The notes under the pieces are model-generated. The model ran no database searches. It saw only the letters and a program-made list of their open reading frames with translations, and was not told where the DNA came from. Below are positions 19,801-27,928 of a stretch of DNA of 64,000 bases, in pieces (the first letter of the stretch is position 1; each line of letters opens with the position of its first letter). The DNA is taken from NCBI GenBank assembly GCA_030684395.1, contig JAUXTT010000011.1, positions 1 to 64,000 of the forward strand, read 5' to 3'. The stretch comes from Bacteroidota bacterium. GTDB lineage: Bacteria; Bacteroidota; Bacteroidia; B-17B0; Aurantibacillaceae. Both the position numbers and the translations under genes were made by a program.

Positions 19801-20019
19801 CCACTTGTAACCATCAAATTCAATAACGCCATTACTGCTTCCTGAATAAATTAATCCTTCCTTAGATTGGGTTATGCTCCAGTTTTGCGCATTTTGATTC
19901 TCACCATAATCTTTTCGGGTATAGTTAACGATGGGGTACTTATAAAACGATTGTGCAAACGAAATTTGCAGCGTTAGGAAGAAAAATAAAAGTAGATAGA
20001 ATATTTTTGCTGGTCTCAA
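16861..20019 (-). CDS. Membrane sensor: beta-propeller, Y_Y_Y domain and SpoIIE-type phosphatase
   Basis: A 1052-residue signalling protein. A signal segment at 1-23 (ending ISFAQ) leads to two-component-regulator-type propeller repeats (about 30-600; WSITQSKEGLIYSGSSNG, EDKTGNLWLTLNSGL). A Y_Y_Y domain follows (about 645-720; YGYNELTFEFSS), then one membrane helix (about 735-757), a coiled coil (KNEVLKEQNEEILHQKQE) and a PP2C/SpoIIE phosphatase domain. Metal-binding motifs are GDFYWY, SADCTGHGVPGGFMS and MSTDGYGDQFGG. Family knowledge suggests a periplasmic or extracellular stimulus controls a cytoplasmic serine phosphatase, often in partner-switching with an anti-sigma-like system; none is present here. 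The start is TTG: it directly precedes a good signal peptide, and an in-frame stop lies 12 bp upstream. Confidence 0.92.
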   Translation of the reverse strand: MRPAKIFYLLLFFFLTLQISFAQSFYKYPIVNYTRKDYGENQNAQNWSITQSKEGLIYSGSSNGVIEFDGYKWDFLKARTGFVYSLANDSSNVLYIGGENYFGCYLKDSVGRLFYEPLSEKLLPQDLQKVARVWRTFAGTDKVYFQTNDCIYVYDHKTIKIILPSEGNSFHVSAFIDNTLYVRERNKGLMRCVNDKLLLIPNSQLFAEYGFFGILPFKDSKSEYLIITQEKGLFVYNKTTDEFKEFPTSDDAFLNTVRILGGIRLKNGNYAFNSQTYGTILLDIKSGQMSFVNSVIGLQDDNVTSQFEDKTGNLWLTLNSGLAKVNLRSDLQSFTSMDASVYNVLEFHDRVFAATSKGMFIRDQKAPDFLPEPGFQNKTVWQLAENNDKLYIVTDAGLFQYDGKAYSKIKEGSFKRIKFLKNGKILLAATGDLGLSLLNRDFKEEYNFAFEIVGEIWGIEEKPENGRDYYWVSTTPALYKIIDDGSQVFKVDVYGVDFGLTDDWKYPFLFNDKLVVGNRSGLFELQKDAKGEIFEPTPFYKFETSQLSFDFLKDLKDKTLAIIDNKPHIIYKKDNREVYQTFLPIDLGKEHVLYSDKNDLYICLEEGLVLYDETRALPSAANEFNVVLRKVTTKADSVLFDGASIGVINFKKELTYGYNELTFEFSSNYLNCEDKTLFRYKLEGADTSFSAWQAERKVKFNNLHEGSYKLIIQSKNVYETIGKDAVVEFKILPPWYRTTLAYILYVVGFIVIVFLAIRIASYRLKQQNKQLDELVKLRTKEIEHKNEVLKEQNEEILHQKQEITDSINYAKRIQNAILPPLNDIHSSWKDTFIFFQPKDIVSGDFYWYHKIDDTEFLIASADCTGHGVPGGFMSMVCSDKLNEAVNHSYEPDEILKMVNRRIKQSLRQDNKEGSTKDGMEIALLKVNTETKKVKYAGANRFLWIIRKGSSEVEEIRPTKAGIGGYTEDTQDFMCHEIQFNTEDIAYMSTDGYGDQFGGPEGKKLMTKSFKQFLLSIKDQAIDKQGDLASNHINNWKANYEQVDDILVIGVKF

Positions 20020-20102
20020 GCTTCGAAATATTTAAAATTTACAAACTGCTTTACATGATGCATCTTTCGCTCAATTCAGGCCCTGAACAGATGAATGTTT
20101 GC

Positions 20103-21062
20103 CTAGTCCAAATTAATCTTTTTTTCCAACAAATAATTATTTCTTACCGAACTGTTCCTGAGAATCAATTCACTTATAAACCCTGCTAAAAACAGCATGG
20201 TTCCAAGTATCATAGCAGTTAAAGAAATAAAGAACAAAGGGTTTTCCGCCACCTTTGGAGCGCGGCTATCTGTAAATACATGATATAATTTATTCCCTAA
20301 TAACCAACCTACTCCAATAAAACCAAGTGCAAACATAAAAGTGCCGAGTAATCCAAACAAATGCATTGGACGTTTACCAAATCTCGAAATAAAAGTAATG
20401 GTAAGAAGATCTAAAAAGCCATTGATAAAACGTTCCCAGCCGAATTTAGACACTCCGTACTTACGCGCCTGATGTTGCACCACTTTTTCCCCAATGTTGG
20501 TGAAGCCGGCATTTTTTGCTAACACCGGAATAAAACGGTGCATCTCGCCATACACTTCGATGCACTTTACCACATCTTTTCTGTATGCCTTTAAACCACA
20601 GTTCATATCATGCAGTTTAATACCACTGATTTTTCTGTTGGTCCAGTTATATAATTTGCTTGGCAGGTTTTTAGTGAAAGCGTTATCATAACGTTTTTGT
20701 TTCCAACCACTCACCAGGTCAAAACCGCCTTCTCTGATCATGCTGTATAATTCAGGGATTTCATCAGGACTATCCTGTAAGTCAGCGTCCATAGTAATTA
20801 CCACATCCCCTTCGGCAGCTTCAAAGCCAACATAAAGCGCGGGAGATTTGCCATAATTTCTTCTGAATTTAATTGCTTTTACATTTGGATCTTTAGCTGC
20901 CAGTTCACAAACAACCTTCCAACTGCCATCTTTACTACCATCATCTACAAAAATCACTTCGTAAGAATAGTTATTGGCGTTCATCACCTTCACGATCCAC
21001 TGGTGCAATTCGGGCAATGATTCCTCTTCATTAAAAAGAGGTATAACTAATGATATATCCAT
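20103..21062 (-). CDS. Family 2 glycosyltransferase with two C-terminal membrane helices
   Basis: A 319-residue enzyme of the dolichol-phosphate-mannose-synthase/ArnC-like GT2 type. The GT-A fold begins at residue 2 (ISLVIPLFNEEESL), with VIFVDDGSKDGS, the DXD motif MDADLQD and the acceptor motif SGWKQKRYD. Two membrane helices follow, at about 232-258 and 272-298. Such enzymes usually transfer a sugar from a nucleotide donor to a polyprenyl phosphate at the inner face of the membrane. Donor and acceptor cannot be told from sequence. It lies 83 bp upstream of the SpoIIE gene on the same strand; a shared transcript is possible but not shown. Confidence 0.92.
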   Translation of the reverse strand: MDISLVIPLFNEEESLPELHQWIVKVMNANNYSYEVIFVDDGSKDGSWKVVCELAAKDPNVKAIKFRRNYGKSPALYVGFEAAEGDVVITMDADLQDSPDEIPELYSMIREGGFDLVSGWKQKRYDNAFTKNLPSKLYNWTNRKISGIKLHDMNCGLKAYRKDVVKCIEVYGEMHRFIPVLAKNAGFTNIGEKVVQHQARKYGVSKFGWERFINGFLDLLTITFISRFGKRPMHLFGLLGTFMFALGFIGVGWLLGNKLYHVFTDSRAPKVAENPLFFISLTAMILGTMLFLAGFISELILRNSSVRNNYLLEKKINLD

Positions 21063-21190
21063 AAAAACGATTTGGCCTTACAAGGTTTTAAGGCAGTACA
21101 AATTTTACAAAATTTATTGGATTTGGGAAGGATTTAAGCTAAAAATTGTGAAATGTTTTACGATTCCCAAAAGCCCTGCGGTTCCAATGG

Positions 21191-21299
21191 TTTAGCCGCA
21201 GATTCACACAGATTACACGGGTGTGTGAACACAGATAATCTGGTTTTACAATAAAGCATAATTTAACCAAGATTTAATCTGCGTTAATCTGCTGCTAAA
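21191..21299. repeat. Dispersed-type inverted repeat (AATCTG family)
   Basis: Arms 21191-21215 and 21275-21299 are inverted copies with 22 of 25 positions matching (TTTAGCCGCAGATT and AATCTGCTGCTAAA ends). The space between holds further partial copies. I recall such CAGATT..AATCTG elements as recurrent intergenic repeats in many bacterial genomes. It fills most of the gap between the GT2 gene and the next minus-strand gene. Confidence 0.7.
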
Positions 21300-21301
21300 A
21301 A

Positions 21302-21661
21302 CTATATCTGCTGCAACAGGATATTCATTCTTATCAATTCATTCTTCACCTGATTCATACCAACCAAACCTCCCGACATACCTGAGGTCTGTTTAGAGAA
21401 ATTCACTGTAATGGTTTGATCCGGATTAAGTGTGATGGTACGATTGAATTTGAAGTATTTTACAAATGCCCCAAACAGAATACGCATTACACGGTTCCCT
21501 TTTTCGTAGGTTGCGTTGTTTGCTTGTCCTTCAACAAGTACATAACCATCAGTTTTGAACATCGCATCAAGTTTTTCTGCAAGTTCCATTGGTTGAATAC
21601 CAGCATACAAATTAGAAGTTAAATCATTGGTGTTCGTAAGATTTTTTACAAAATAAGCCAT
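21302..21661 (-). CDS. Conserved-looking small protein of unknown function
   Basis: A 119-residue soluble protein without signal peptide or membrane helix. It starts MAYFVKNLTNTNDL and contains a mixed alpha/beta stretch (AEKLDAMFKTDGYVLVEGQ, FGAFVKYFKFNRTITLNPDQ). It resembles small beta-rich domains with a flexible Gly/Ser/Met tail (KQTSGMSGGLVGMNQ). I do not recognise the family. Its stop is two bases from the repeat element and 66 bp separate it from the prmA end upstream. Function unknown. Confidence 0.72.
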   Translation of the reverse strand: MAYFVKNLTNTNDLTSNLYAGIQPMELAEKLDAMFKTDGYVLVEGQANNATYEKGNRVMRILFGAFVKYFKFNRTITLNPDQTITVNFSKQTSGMSGGLVGMNQVKNELIRMNILLQQI

Positions 21662-21727
21662 AATTCGTTGTTTTATTTGTTTAACACTAAGTAAAGAGAA
21701 ATTTAGTAGAAAAGCAAGTTGAATTTA

Positions 21728-22549
21728 TCAGACTTTACGATACTTCAACAAAGCCCAACCATTTCTTCCCACTTTACTATCAAATACATAACCACAAGCA
21801 ACTGCTTTTTTGTTCAATTCATCAAAATCATTTTCGAAAAAACCACTTAGTAAAAGTTGCCCTCCGCTATTAGTGCTTTTAAAATACTGGGGCATATCTG
21901 TCAGCAGAACATTGCGATTAATGTTTGCCAATATTATATCGAAATTTTTACCTTCAAGATCAGTTGCGTTTCCTTTGAAGAAAGAAATGCCTTCCGCATT
22001 ATTTAACTGAGCGTTTTCTATGCTATTCTCAATACTCCAGTCGTCAATATCAATTCCCACAACTTTTTCAGCACCTAATTTCTTAGCAATAATTGCAAGT
22101 ACTCCTGTTCCACACCCCATGTCCAACACATTTTTACCTTTCATATCCAGATCAAACAATGCCCTTGACATCATCCAGGTAGTATCGTGGTGCCCGGTAC
22201 CAAATGACATTTTTGGATTGATGATAATATCCAATTGTACCTTTTGAACTTCATGAAAAGATGCGCGGATACAACATTTATCTTCCACCAAAACAGGAGG
22301 AAAATTCTTTTCCCATTCCTCGTTCCAGTTTTCCTGTTTTATATTTTGTACTGACCATTGATACTTAAAATCAAATTCTCCTAATGACTCTAACACTTCT
22401 TCATTAAAAAAATCTTTTTGAATAAAAGCTTCAAAACCTGCATCGTTTTGAACAAACGATTCGTATTCAAGGTCGCCCAACAAAGCTATCAACACATCAC
22501 TTCCGGGCTGCACAGGCTCAACGGTAAATTCTACACCAACATAATCCAT
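21728..22549 (-). CDS. prmA: Ribosomal protein L11 methyltransferase
   Basis: A 273-residue class I SAM-dependent methyltransferase. The characteristic PrmA segments are visible: PKMSFGTGHHDTTWMM before the cofactor site, motif I DMGCGTGVLAIIAKKLGA, the acidic GIDIDDW, and the NPPY-equivalent IILANINRNVL. The enzyme trimethylates amino groups of ribosomal protein L11 in the cytosol. The start is 5 bp after the tpiA stop, so the two genes form an operon with tpiA first. Confidence 0.95.
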   Translation of the reverse strand: MDYVGVEFTVEPVQPGSDVLIALLGDLEYESFVQNDAGFEAFIQKDFFNEEVLESLGEFDFKYQWSVQNIKQENWNEEWEKNFPPVLVEDKCCIRASFHEVQKVQLDIIINPKMSFGTGHHDTTWMMSRALFDLDMKGKNVLDMGCGTGVLAIIAKKLGAEKVVGIDIDDWSIENSIENAQLNNAEGISFFKGNATDLEGKNFDIILANINRNVLLTDMPQYFKSTNSGGQLLLSGFFENDFDELNKKAVACGYVFDSKVGRNGWALLKYRKV

Positions 22550-22554
22550 ATCTC

Positions 22555-23313
22555 TTAAAACGAATTTATGATACTTACAAAATCACTGGCCTGCAAAGAA
22601 GCGCCACCTATTAAACCACCATCAATATCTTTTGTAGCAAACAATGCTTTGGCATTTTGTGCATTGCAACTGCCACCATATAAAATAGAAATAGCATTAG
22701 CTATTTCTTCATTGTAATGATGAGCTATTCTGTTTCTTATGAACGAATGCATTTCTCCTGCTTCTTCAGGAGAAGCTGTTTTTCCGGTTCCTATTGCCCA
22801 TACAGGTTCGTAAGCCACCACTATCTTTCTCACATCGTCGACCGAAAAATTAAACATCACCTCTTCCAACTGCCTTTCAACGATCCCAAAATGTTTATTT
22901 GCTTCTCTCCCCGGTAACATTTCTCCAATACAATAAACCGGGACAAGATTATTTTCAAGACATCTACTGATCTTCAGCTTCAAAAATTCGGGGCCTTCCT
23001 TATGCATAATTCTTCTTTCCGAATGGCCAATTAATACATAGCGTGCCCCAACTGAAGCAGCTGCCTTAGCAGACACTTCTCCGGTAAATGCCCCACTATC
23101 GTTGTAGTGGCAATTTTGCGCCCCACAATGAAAACCATTTTGATAATCATATATAAGGTTGCTTACACTGTTTATATAAGGGAAAGGTGGAAAAAAAATC
23201 TTAACCACATCACCCGGAGTTTCTGAACTCAACACTTCTTTTACCAAAGCTTCAGCTTCCTGAAGCGTTTTATTCATTTTCCAATTTCCTGCAACAATTT
23301 TTTTACGACTCAT
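22555..23313 (-). CDS. tpiA: Triosephosphate isomerase
   Basis: A 252-residue glycolytic/gluconeogenic enzyme interconverting glyceraldehyde 3-phosphate and dihydroxyacetone phosphate. All active-site elements are present: Asn10 and Lys12 in GNWKMN, His97 in LIGHSERR, Glu169 in AYEPVWAIGTG, and the phosphate-binding LYGGS and GGLIGGASL loops. The length is normal. It is the first gene of a two-gene unit with prmA. A near-consensus -7 element (TACATTTA, minus strand, 23340-23333) sits about 20 bp upstream of the ATG. Confidence 0.98.
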   Translation of the reverse strand: MSRKKIVAGNWKMNKTLQEAEALVKEVLSSETPGDVVKIFFPPFPYINSVSNLIYDYQNGFHCGAQNCHYNDSGAFTGEVSAKAAASVGARYVLIGHSERRIMHKEGPEFLKLKISRCLENNLVPVYCIGEMLPGREANKHFGIVERQLEEVMFNFSVDDVRKIVVAYEPVWAIGTGKTASPEEAGEMHSFIRNRIAHHYNEEIANAISILYGGSCNAQNAKALFATKDIDGGLIGGASLQASDFVSIINSF

Positions 23314-23624
23314 GCTTTTTAGTATAAACCGATAAATGTACGAAATATAAACCGTAAAAAAATACCCCGTTGTTCTTTCAAAAACAGTGTATTTCTATTC
23401 TGAAAATCCGGTGTTTTAACAACATGGGGTGTTACATTCAAAAGTCTCATCCTGCCATCAAGCCCTCAATGGATAACCTATCAATTTCCGACTTCCCGAA
23501 GATTGGTACTTACATTAAAATAGAGTTTTGGTTTATCGTGGACTTAAAGAGAAAATAGAATAAACTGATCAGGAAATACAATCTTATTTCTAACTTTGAT
23601 TGCTTCTATTCGGCAACCTGGCTT
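23314..23624. other. Intergenic region between divergent genes
   Basis: About 310 bp between the divergent tpiA and lipoprotein genes. Beyond the tpiA -7-like box at 23333-23340 I see nothing convincing. A 62-codon frame at 23370-23558 has no recognisable product and is probably chance. Confidence 0.5.
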
Positions 23625-23648
23625 CTGAAAAAAATTACTCCTATACTA

Positions 23649-24638
23649 GTGGTTATCATTTGGATTGCTTCCTGCACTTCAAAAAAACAGGAGGCCTCTT
23701 TCTATTATTGGAAAACAAACTTCAAACTTTCTGAAACGGAAAGTCAAACATTGAATGAAACGAATACTTCAAGTATTTACATTCGTTTTTTTGATGTAGA
23801 TAAAAAAAATGATTCCATCGTTCCACTTGGGCTCGTTTCCGGACTGAAAAACATACCTGATAGTCTGCAGATAATTCCTACCATATTTATTACAAACCGA
23901 ACTCTATTGGGTGCAACAAAAAAAGATGTATGTGTTTTAGCTCAAAACCTCAGCAGCAAAATCAACAAAATGGCTACGATCAACAATATCAACTTTAATG
24001 AATTTCAGATTGATTGCGATTGGAGCGAAAAAACAAAGACAGTTTATTTTGATCTCTTACAACAGCTACAAGCACAAACCTCTGATAAAACTCTTTCTGT
24101 CACTATCAGATTGCATCAAATAAAATATCCCTTACGTAGTGGAATACCCCCGGTGAAAAAAGGGGTACTTATGTTTTACAATATGGGAAAACTCAATGAT
24201 ACACAAAGTAAAAATTCAATCTATAATGCTGAAGACGCAAGCAAATATATCAGCTATATTAAAGCATATCCAATACAACTTGATTATGCCTTACCCATCT
24301 TCAGCTGGCAAGTCCATAAACGAAACGACAAAGTAATTGGTCTTGTTTCCAAAGATGAAATTCCAGACACCACAAACAATGAAATCTTGTTAAAATTAAA
24401 CCCGGGTACTTTCAAAATAAAATCACCATTTTTGCATAAAGGAAGGTATTTTATGCAGGGAGATGAGCTTCAAACAGAACAGATAAATAAAGCCACTTTA
24501 GTTGAAGCCGCAAAACTACTTTCTGAAAATATTGACAAAACAAAACCACATAAAATTATTTTTTTCGACCTCGACGAAACACATTTTAAACATATCACAC
24601 ATGAAACTATCAAAGAAGTACTGGATATTCTTAACTAA
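23649..24638 (+). CDS. Putative lipoprotein, TIM-barrel-like hypothetical
   Basis: A 329-residue lipoprotein. Its body contains motifs typical of a beta/alpha barrel resembling glycosidase-like hypotheticals: EFQIDCDWSEKT, LSVTIRLHQ, KKGVLMFYNMG and YPIQLDYALPIFSW. No catalytic pair can be assigned. The lipobox is ASC (Cys9 from the GTG start). From GTG the signal peptide would lack its basic n-region. The frame extends upstream to a CTG at 23625, giving LKKITPILVVIIWIASC, a far better lipoprotein signal. No ATG, GTG or TTG lies between the preceding in-frame stop (23556) and 23649. The true start is therefore probably CTG at 23625. It overlaps the next gene by 38 bp. Confidence 0.75.
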   Translation: MVIIWIASCTSKKQEASFYYWKTNFKLSETESQTLNETNTSSIYIRFFDVDKKNDSIVPLGLVSGLKNIPDSLQIIPTIFITNRTLLGATKKDVCVLAQNLSSKINKMATINNINFNEFQIDCDWSEKTKTVYFDLLQQLQAQTSDKTLSVTIRLHQIKYPLRSGIPPVKKGVLMFYNMGKLNDTQSKNSIYNAEDASKYISYIKAYPIQLDYALPIFSWQVHKRNDKVIGLVSKDEIPDTTNNEILLKLNPGTFKIKSPFLHKGRYFMQGDELQTEQINKATLVEAAKLLSENIDKTKPHKIIFFDLDETHFKHITHETIKEVLDILN

Positions 24639-26853
24639 TTTTTTCGGGCTTAGTATTGTTATTGCTCTCGCGTGTGCCGGTGGCGATTGGGACGGAACGG
24701 AAGGCTCTATGTTTGCCCCGGAAATCATTAACAAACCTGCCAACACTGCATTTTTCAGATCGCAATACAGCCCGTTTTACACTGGTAATTATAGCGGCGG
24801 ATATTGCGACGACCATAATACAGCTTGCAACGATGTTAATGTAGATGAGTGGAGTAAATATTTTGATGGAAAAGTAACAAAGGAAGCTTTACAATATTGG
24901 CTTTACAAAGCTGAGCCGAAAGAAGTGAATAATATGATCTTCACAATTAAAGGAACAACCAAAGCTGTCCCTGTTTTGAGTGAAGAGTCTAAAAAAAATA
25001 CACTCTTAGGTATTCAACCGTCTGACAAAACGGTTCCGTTTTTATATTATGTTGGATTTGCAAAGCGTAATGAAAAATTTGCAGTAAAAACATATAACTA
25101 CTGGGACGATACTCCAAAAGAAACAAGTACAGCTACCGAAGATATTACCAAACAAATTGAAGGCGGAATAAAATTAATGGGGAATGTAAAAAATACCTTT
25201 TTAAAAGAGCGTTATATTTTTCAGGTAACCCGTCTTTATTATTACAACACTCAATATAAAGAAGCCATTGATTTCTACACAAAAAACGAAAATTCACTTA
25301 GCAAAGACTACAGCATGAAATGGCGTGCAATGGGCTACGTAGCAGGATCACACTACAAACAAAAAGAATATTCGAAAGCCAATTATTTATATTCGCTTAT
25401 TTACGACAATTTTGTTCCTCATAAAAAAGCGGTATATCTTTCTTTCCATCCTCAGGAAAATGCAGATTGGGAGCAAAGTTTGGCATTAACAAAATCTGTT
25501 CGCGAAAAAACTGTTTTATGGCAAATGTTTGGCATATACGCTGATCCGAAACGGGCAATCAACGAAATCTATAAACTTGATCCAAAATCAGATCAATTAG
25601 ATCTGCTTTTGGTTCGTTTGGTGAACATAGAAGAGGAACGTTTTAGCGAAACACTAATGCGTAAGCCGGGAATGAAAGTAGAAGAAGAAGGCACAAACAA
25701 CGAAGCTGCAAAAGCAGTTAGCCTGATAGCATCCCAAAACAAAACTTCTAATCCACAGATCTGGAACCTGGCCGCTGCTTATTTAAATTATGCTTCAAAA
25801 GATTTTACAGAAGGAGATAAATTTCTGAAAGCGGCTGAAAAGCAAAAAGCGAGCAATGAATTAATTGAAGCCCAATATCACATGATCTCCTTATTTGGGA
25901 AACTACACCGTGCAAAATACATTGACGCAAAACTGGAGAAGGACATTTTGCCGGATGTAAAAAAAATATTCGATAAAAAAACATTGAGTATTGCTTCTGT
26001 GCGGGTTGATTTTTCCAAACAGTGGGTACGCAATGTATTAGCCGTATTGTTTGCAGGTAATGAAGAATTTGAGAAAGCAGAAATGATCCAGCCACGTACT
26101 ATAGAAAACAGGTATAATAACACCGCAAATATTAAAAAGATGATCGCTTATTTTGAAGATCCAAAACACAGTGAATTGGAGGAATTCTTTATTAAAGAAA
26201 CTTTTTATGATAAAGCTGATTACCAGCAATTGCTTGGTATAAGATACGCACAGGAAGACAAATTAGACTCTTCCCTTGTATATTTTAAATCTGCTGCAGG
26301 AAGAAACACGGAATTATTGGGAAACCCGTTTACTATTCACATCAACGATTGCCATGATTGTGACCATGCTGCCACTCAAAAAACAAAATATACAAATACA
26401 AGCTTTATTGAAAAAATGATTGAGATGAAAAATAAAGCAAAATCAACTAAATCTGAAACTGCTCAAAATTATTTTTTGATTGCCAATGGTTTTTATAATA
26501 TGACTTATTTTGGGAATGCCCGTTACTTCTATGTAAATAATGTAAGCACTTACGATTTTTATTTTGATTACAACAAGCAGGCATTGGTTCCGGAAAATGA
26601 TTGCAGTCTTGCCTTGAAATACTATTTGTTAGCGAAAGAGAGCTCCTCCGACAAGGAGTTTAAAGCCAAATGCACCTTTATGGCAGCCAAGTGTGAACAA
26701 AATGCATGGTTCATGAACAAACCTAAAGATTATGTGGGCGACTTTAAAGCAGGGAAATATTTGAAGCAACTAAAATCAGAATACTCCAACACAAAGTATT
26801 ATGGTGAAGTAGTTAAGGAATGTGGGTATTTTTCGACTTATGTAAATCAATGA
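24601..26853 (+). CDS. Large putative lipoprotein with helical repeats, unknown function
   Basis: The ATG at 24601 gives MKLSKKYWIFL, a hydrophobic core and ALACAGG with a lipobox cysteine; longer starts would bury this signal, so they are rejected. The 750-residue product carries an N-terminal aromatic and cysteine-rich part (GGDWDGTEGSMFAPE, GGYCDDHNTACND). A long helical region with TPR-like spacing follows (YNTQYKEAIDFYTKNE, YKQKEYSKANYLYSLIY, NLAAAYLNYASKDF). The start lies inside the preceding gene, implying translational coupling, so the two lipoproteins probably work together. I recognise no enzymatic motif. A scaffold or binding role at the outer membrane is inference. Confidence 0.8.
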   Translation: MKLSKKYWIFLTNFFGLSIVIALACAGGDWDGTEGSMFAPEIINKPANTAFFRSQYSPFYTGNYSGGYCDDHNTACNDVNVDEWSKYFDGKVTKEALQYWLYKAEPKEVNNMIFTIKGTTKAVPVLSEESKKNTLLGIQPSDKTVPFLYYVGFAKRNEKFAVKTYNYWDDTPKETSTATEDITKQIEGGIKLMGNVKNTFLKERYIFQVTRLYYYNTQYKEAIDFYTKNENSLSKDYSMKWRAMGYVAGSHYKQKEYSKANYLYSLIYDNFVPHKKAVYLSFHPQENADWEQSLALTKSVREKTVLWQMFGIYADPKRAINEIYKLDPKSDQLDLLLVRLVNIEEERFSETLMRKPGMKVEEEGTNNEAAKAVSLIASQNKTSNPQIWNLAAAYLNYASKDFTEGDKFLKAAEKQKASNELIEAQYHMISLFGKLHRAKYIDAKLEKDILPDVKKIFDKKTLSIASVRVDFSKQWVRNVLAVLFAGNEEFEKAEMIQPRTIENRYNNTANIKKMIAYFEDPKHSELEEFFIKETFYDKADYQQLLGIRYAQEDKLDSSLVYFKSAAGRNTELLGNPFTIHINDCHDCDHAATQKTKYTNTSFIEKMIEMKNKAKSTKSETAQNYFLIANGFYNMTYFGNARYFYVNNVSTYDFYFDYNKQALVPENDCSLALKYYLLAKESSSDKEFKAKCTFMAAKCEQNAWFMNKPKDYVGDFKAGKYLKQLKSEYSNTKYYGEVVKECGYFSTYVNQ

Positions 26854-26944
26854 CAAATAATTAACAAGAAGGGGAGTTTATTGTCCGCACAATACTTTCC
26901 AAATAAATCCGTTTAAATTCATAATTTTACAGAAAGCAGACCAC

Positions 26945-27913
26945 ATGTCTAAAACCAACGCACATTTTTTTTTACTGATAAGCTTCCTGTTTATTACTCA
27001 TACGTTTTTGGCTCAAAAAGATTCAACTAAAGCGGGTAAAGAAAATATCTGGTGGAAAAAAGGAAAACAATATGTAATCGTTACCAATGATGGCACCGAA
27101 TATATCGGGGAAATTGTTGGAGATAATGATCGTGAAATTCTCATTATGACCAAAACAATGGGGAAGCTTTATATCCCTAAATATTCTGTAAAAAGTGTTA
27201 CCATCATTGATAAAAGCAATTTTGAGAATGGCGAGTTTTTGGATGAAAACAGACACAAGAATTTTTACATGTTAGGCACCAATGCCCTTCCCTTCAAAAA
27301 AAGGGAATTTAGAGTAAGCCATGCGTATTTCTTTGGATTTAGCGGAACATATACCATTAACGAAAATGTTGCTGTTGGTATACAAACTTCTATCATTGGA
27401 ACGCCAATGGGCTTAGTACTTAAAACCAGTTTCCCCATATCCGATAAAAATTATGTAGGTACTGATTTTAATATAGCTTCGATGACCTACATTGAAAGTG
27501 GTTCATACATTGGAAATATCTCTGCCAAATATACCCACGGAGATGAAAAAACAAATGTTACAATTGCAGGCGGGGTTGGGTTTTCCTCTTTTCTGCAGCA
27601 ATTGTATACATACAATGGTTCCAGTAATGTCAGGAAAAGCGAGAACGAATATTATTTCAACGCCGGAATCTTTCACCGCTTAACTAAAAATGCAGGTTTC
27701 ACGGCAGAGGGCTGGTTAATTCCACGACAAAACTTTGGTTTGATCGGATTAGGAATCAGAACGCTAAGAAGAAAAGATGTATCCTGGTCGTTTGGTTTTT
27801 ATAACGCTATTTATCAGGGGTACAGTAATACCGGTTATAATCCATACGGCCCGGCTCCCAAAACCACTAAATTTACTCCCATACCGTTTTTTGGAGCAAC
27901 TTACACTTTGTAA
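26945..27913 (+). CDS. Putative outer-membrane protein of unknown function
   Basis: A 322-residue protein with a signal peptide (about 1-24, ending TFLAQ). Residues about 30-75 form a small beta domain (KQYVIVTNDGTEYIGEIVG). The remainder shows alternating aromatic and polar residues (FRVSHAYFFGFSGTYTI, VSWSFGFYNAIYQGYSN), suggesting membrane beta strands, but the last residue is Leu rather than the usual Phe. It follows the lipoprotein pair by 91 bp without an obvious terminator. Function unknown. Confidence 0.78.
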   Translation: MSKTNAHFFLLISFLFITHTFLAQKDSTKAGKENIWWKKGKQYVIVTNDGTEYIGEIVGDNDREILIMTKTMGKLYIPKYSVKSVTIIDKSNFENGEFLDENRHKNFYMLGTNALPFKKREFRVSHAYFFGFSGTYTINENVAVGIQTSIIGTPMGLVLKTSFPISDKNYVGTDFNIASMTYIESGSYIGNISAKYTHGDEKTNVTIAGGVGFSSFLQQLYTYNGSSNVRKSENEYYFNAGIFHRLTKNAGFTAEGWLIPRQNFGLIGLGIRTLRRKDVSWSFGFYNAIYQGYSNTGYNPYGPAPKTTKFTPIPFFGATYTL

Positions 27914-27928
27914 TTCTCTTTAAGAATT

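Noticed and set aside
23370-23558. 62-codon frame upstream of the lipoprotein gene
   Set aside because: It has a non-ATG start, no recognisable motif, and cysteine/aromatic composition typical of noncoding AT-rich sequence. It is in the same frame as the lipoprotein gene but separated by a stop.
24502-24600. Longer N-terminus of the large lipoprotein
   Set aside because: It would bury the signal peptide and lipobox about 33 residues inside the protein, and lies wholly in the preceding gene.
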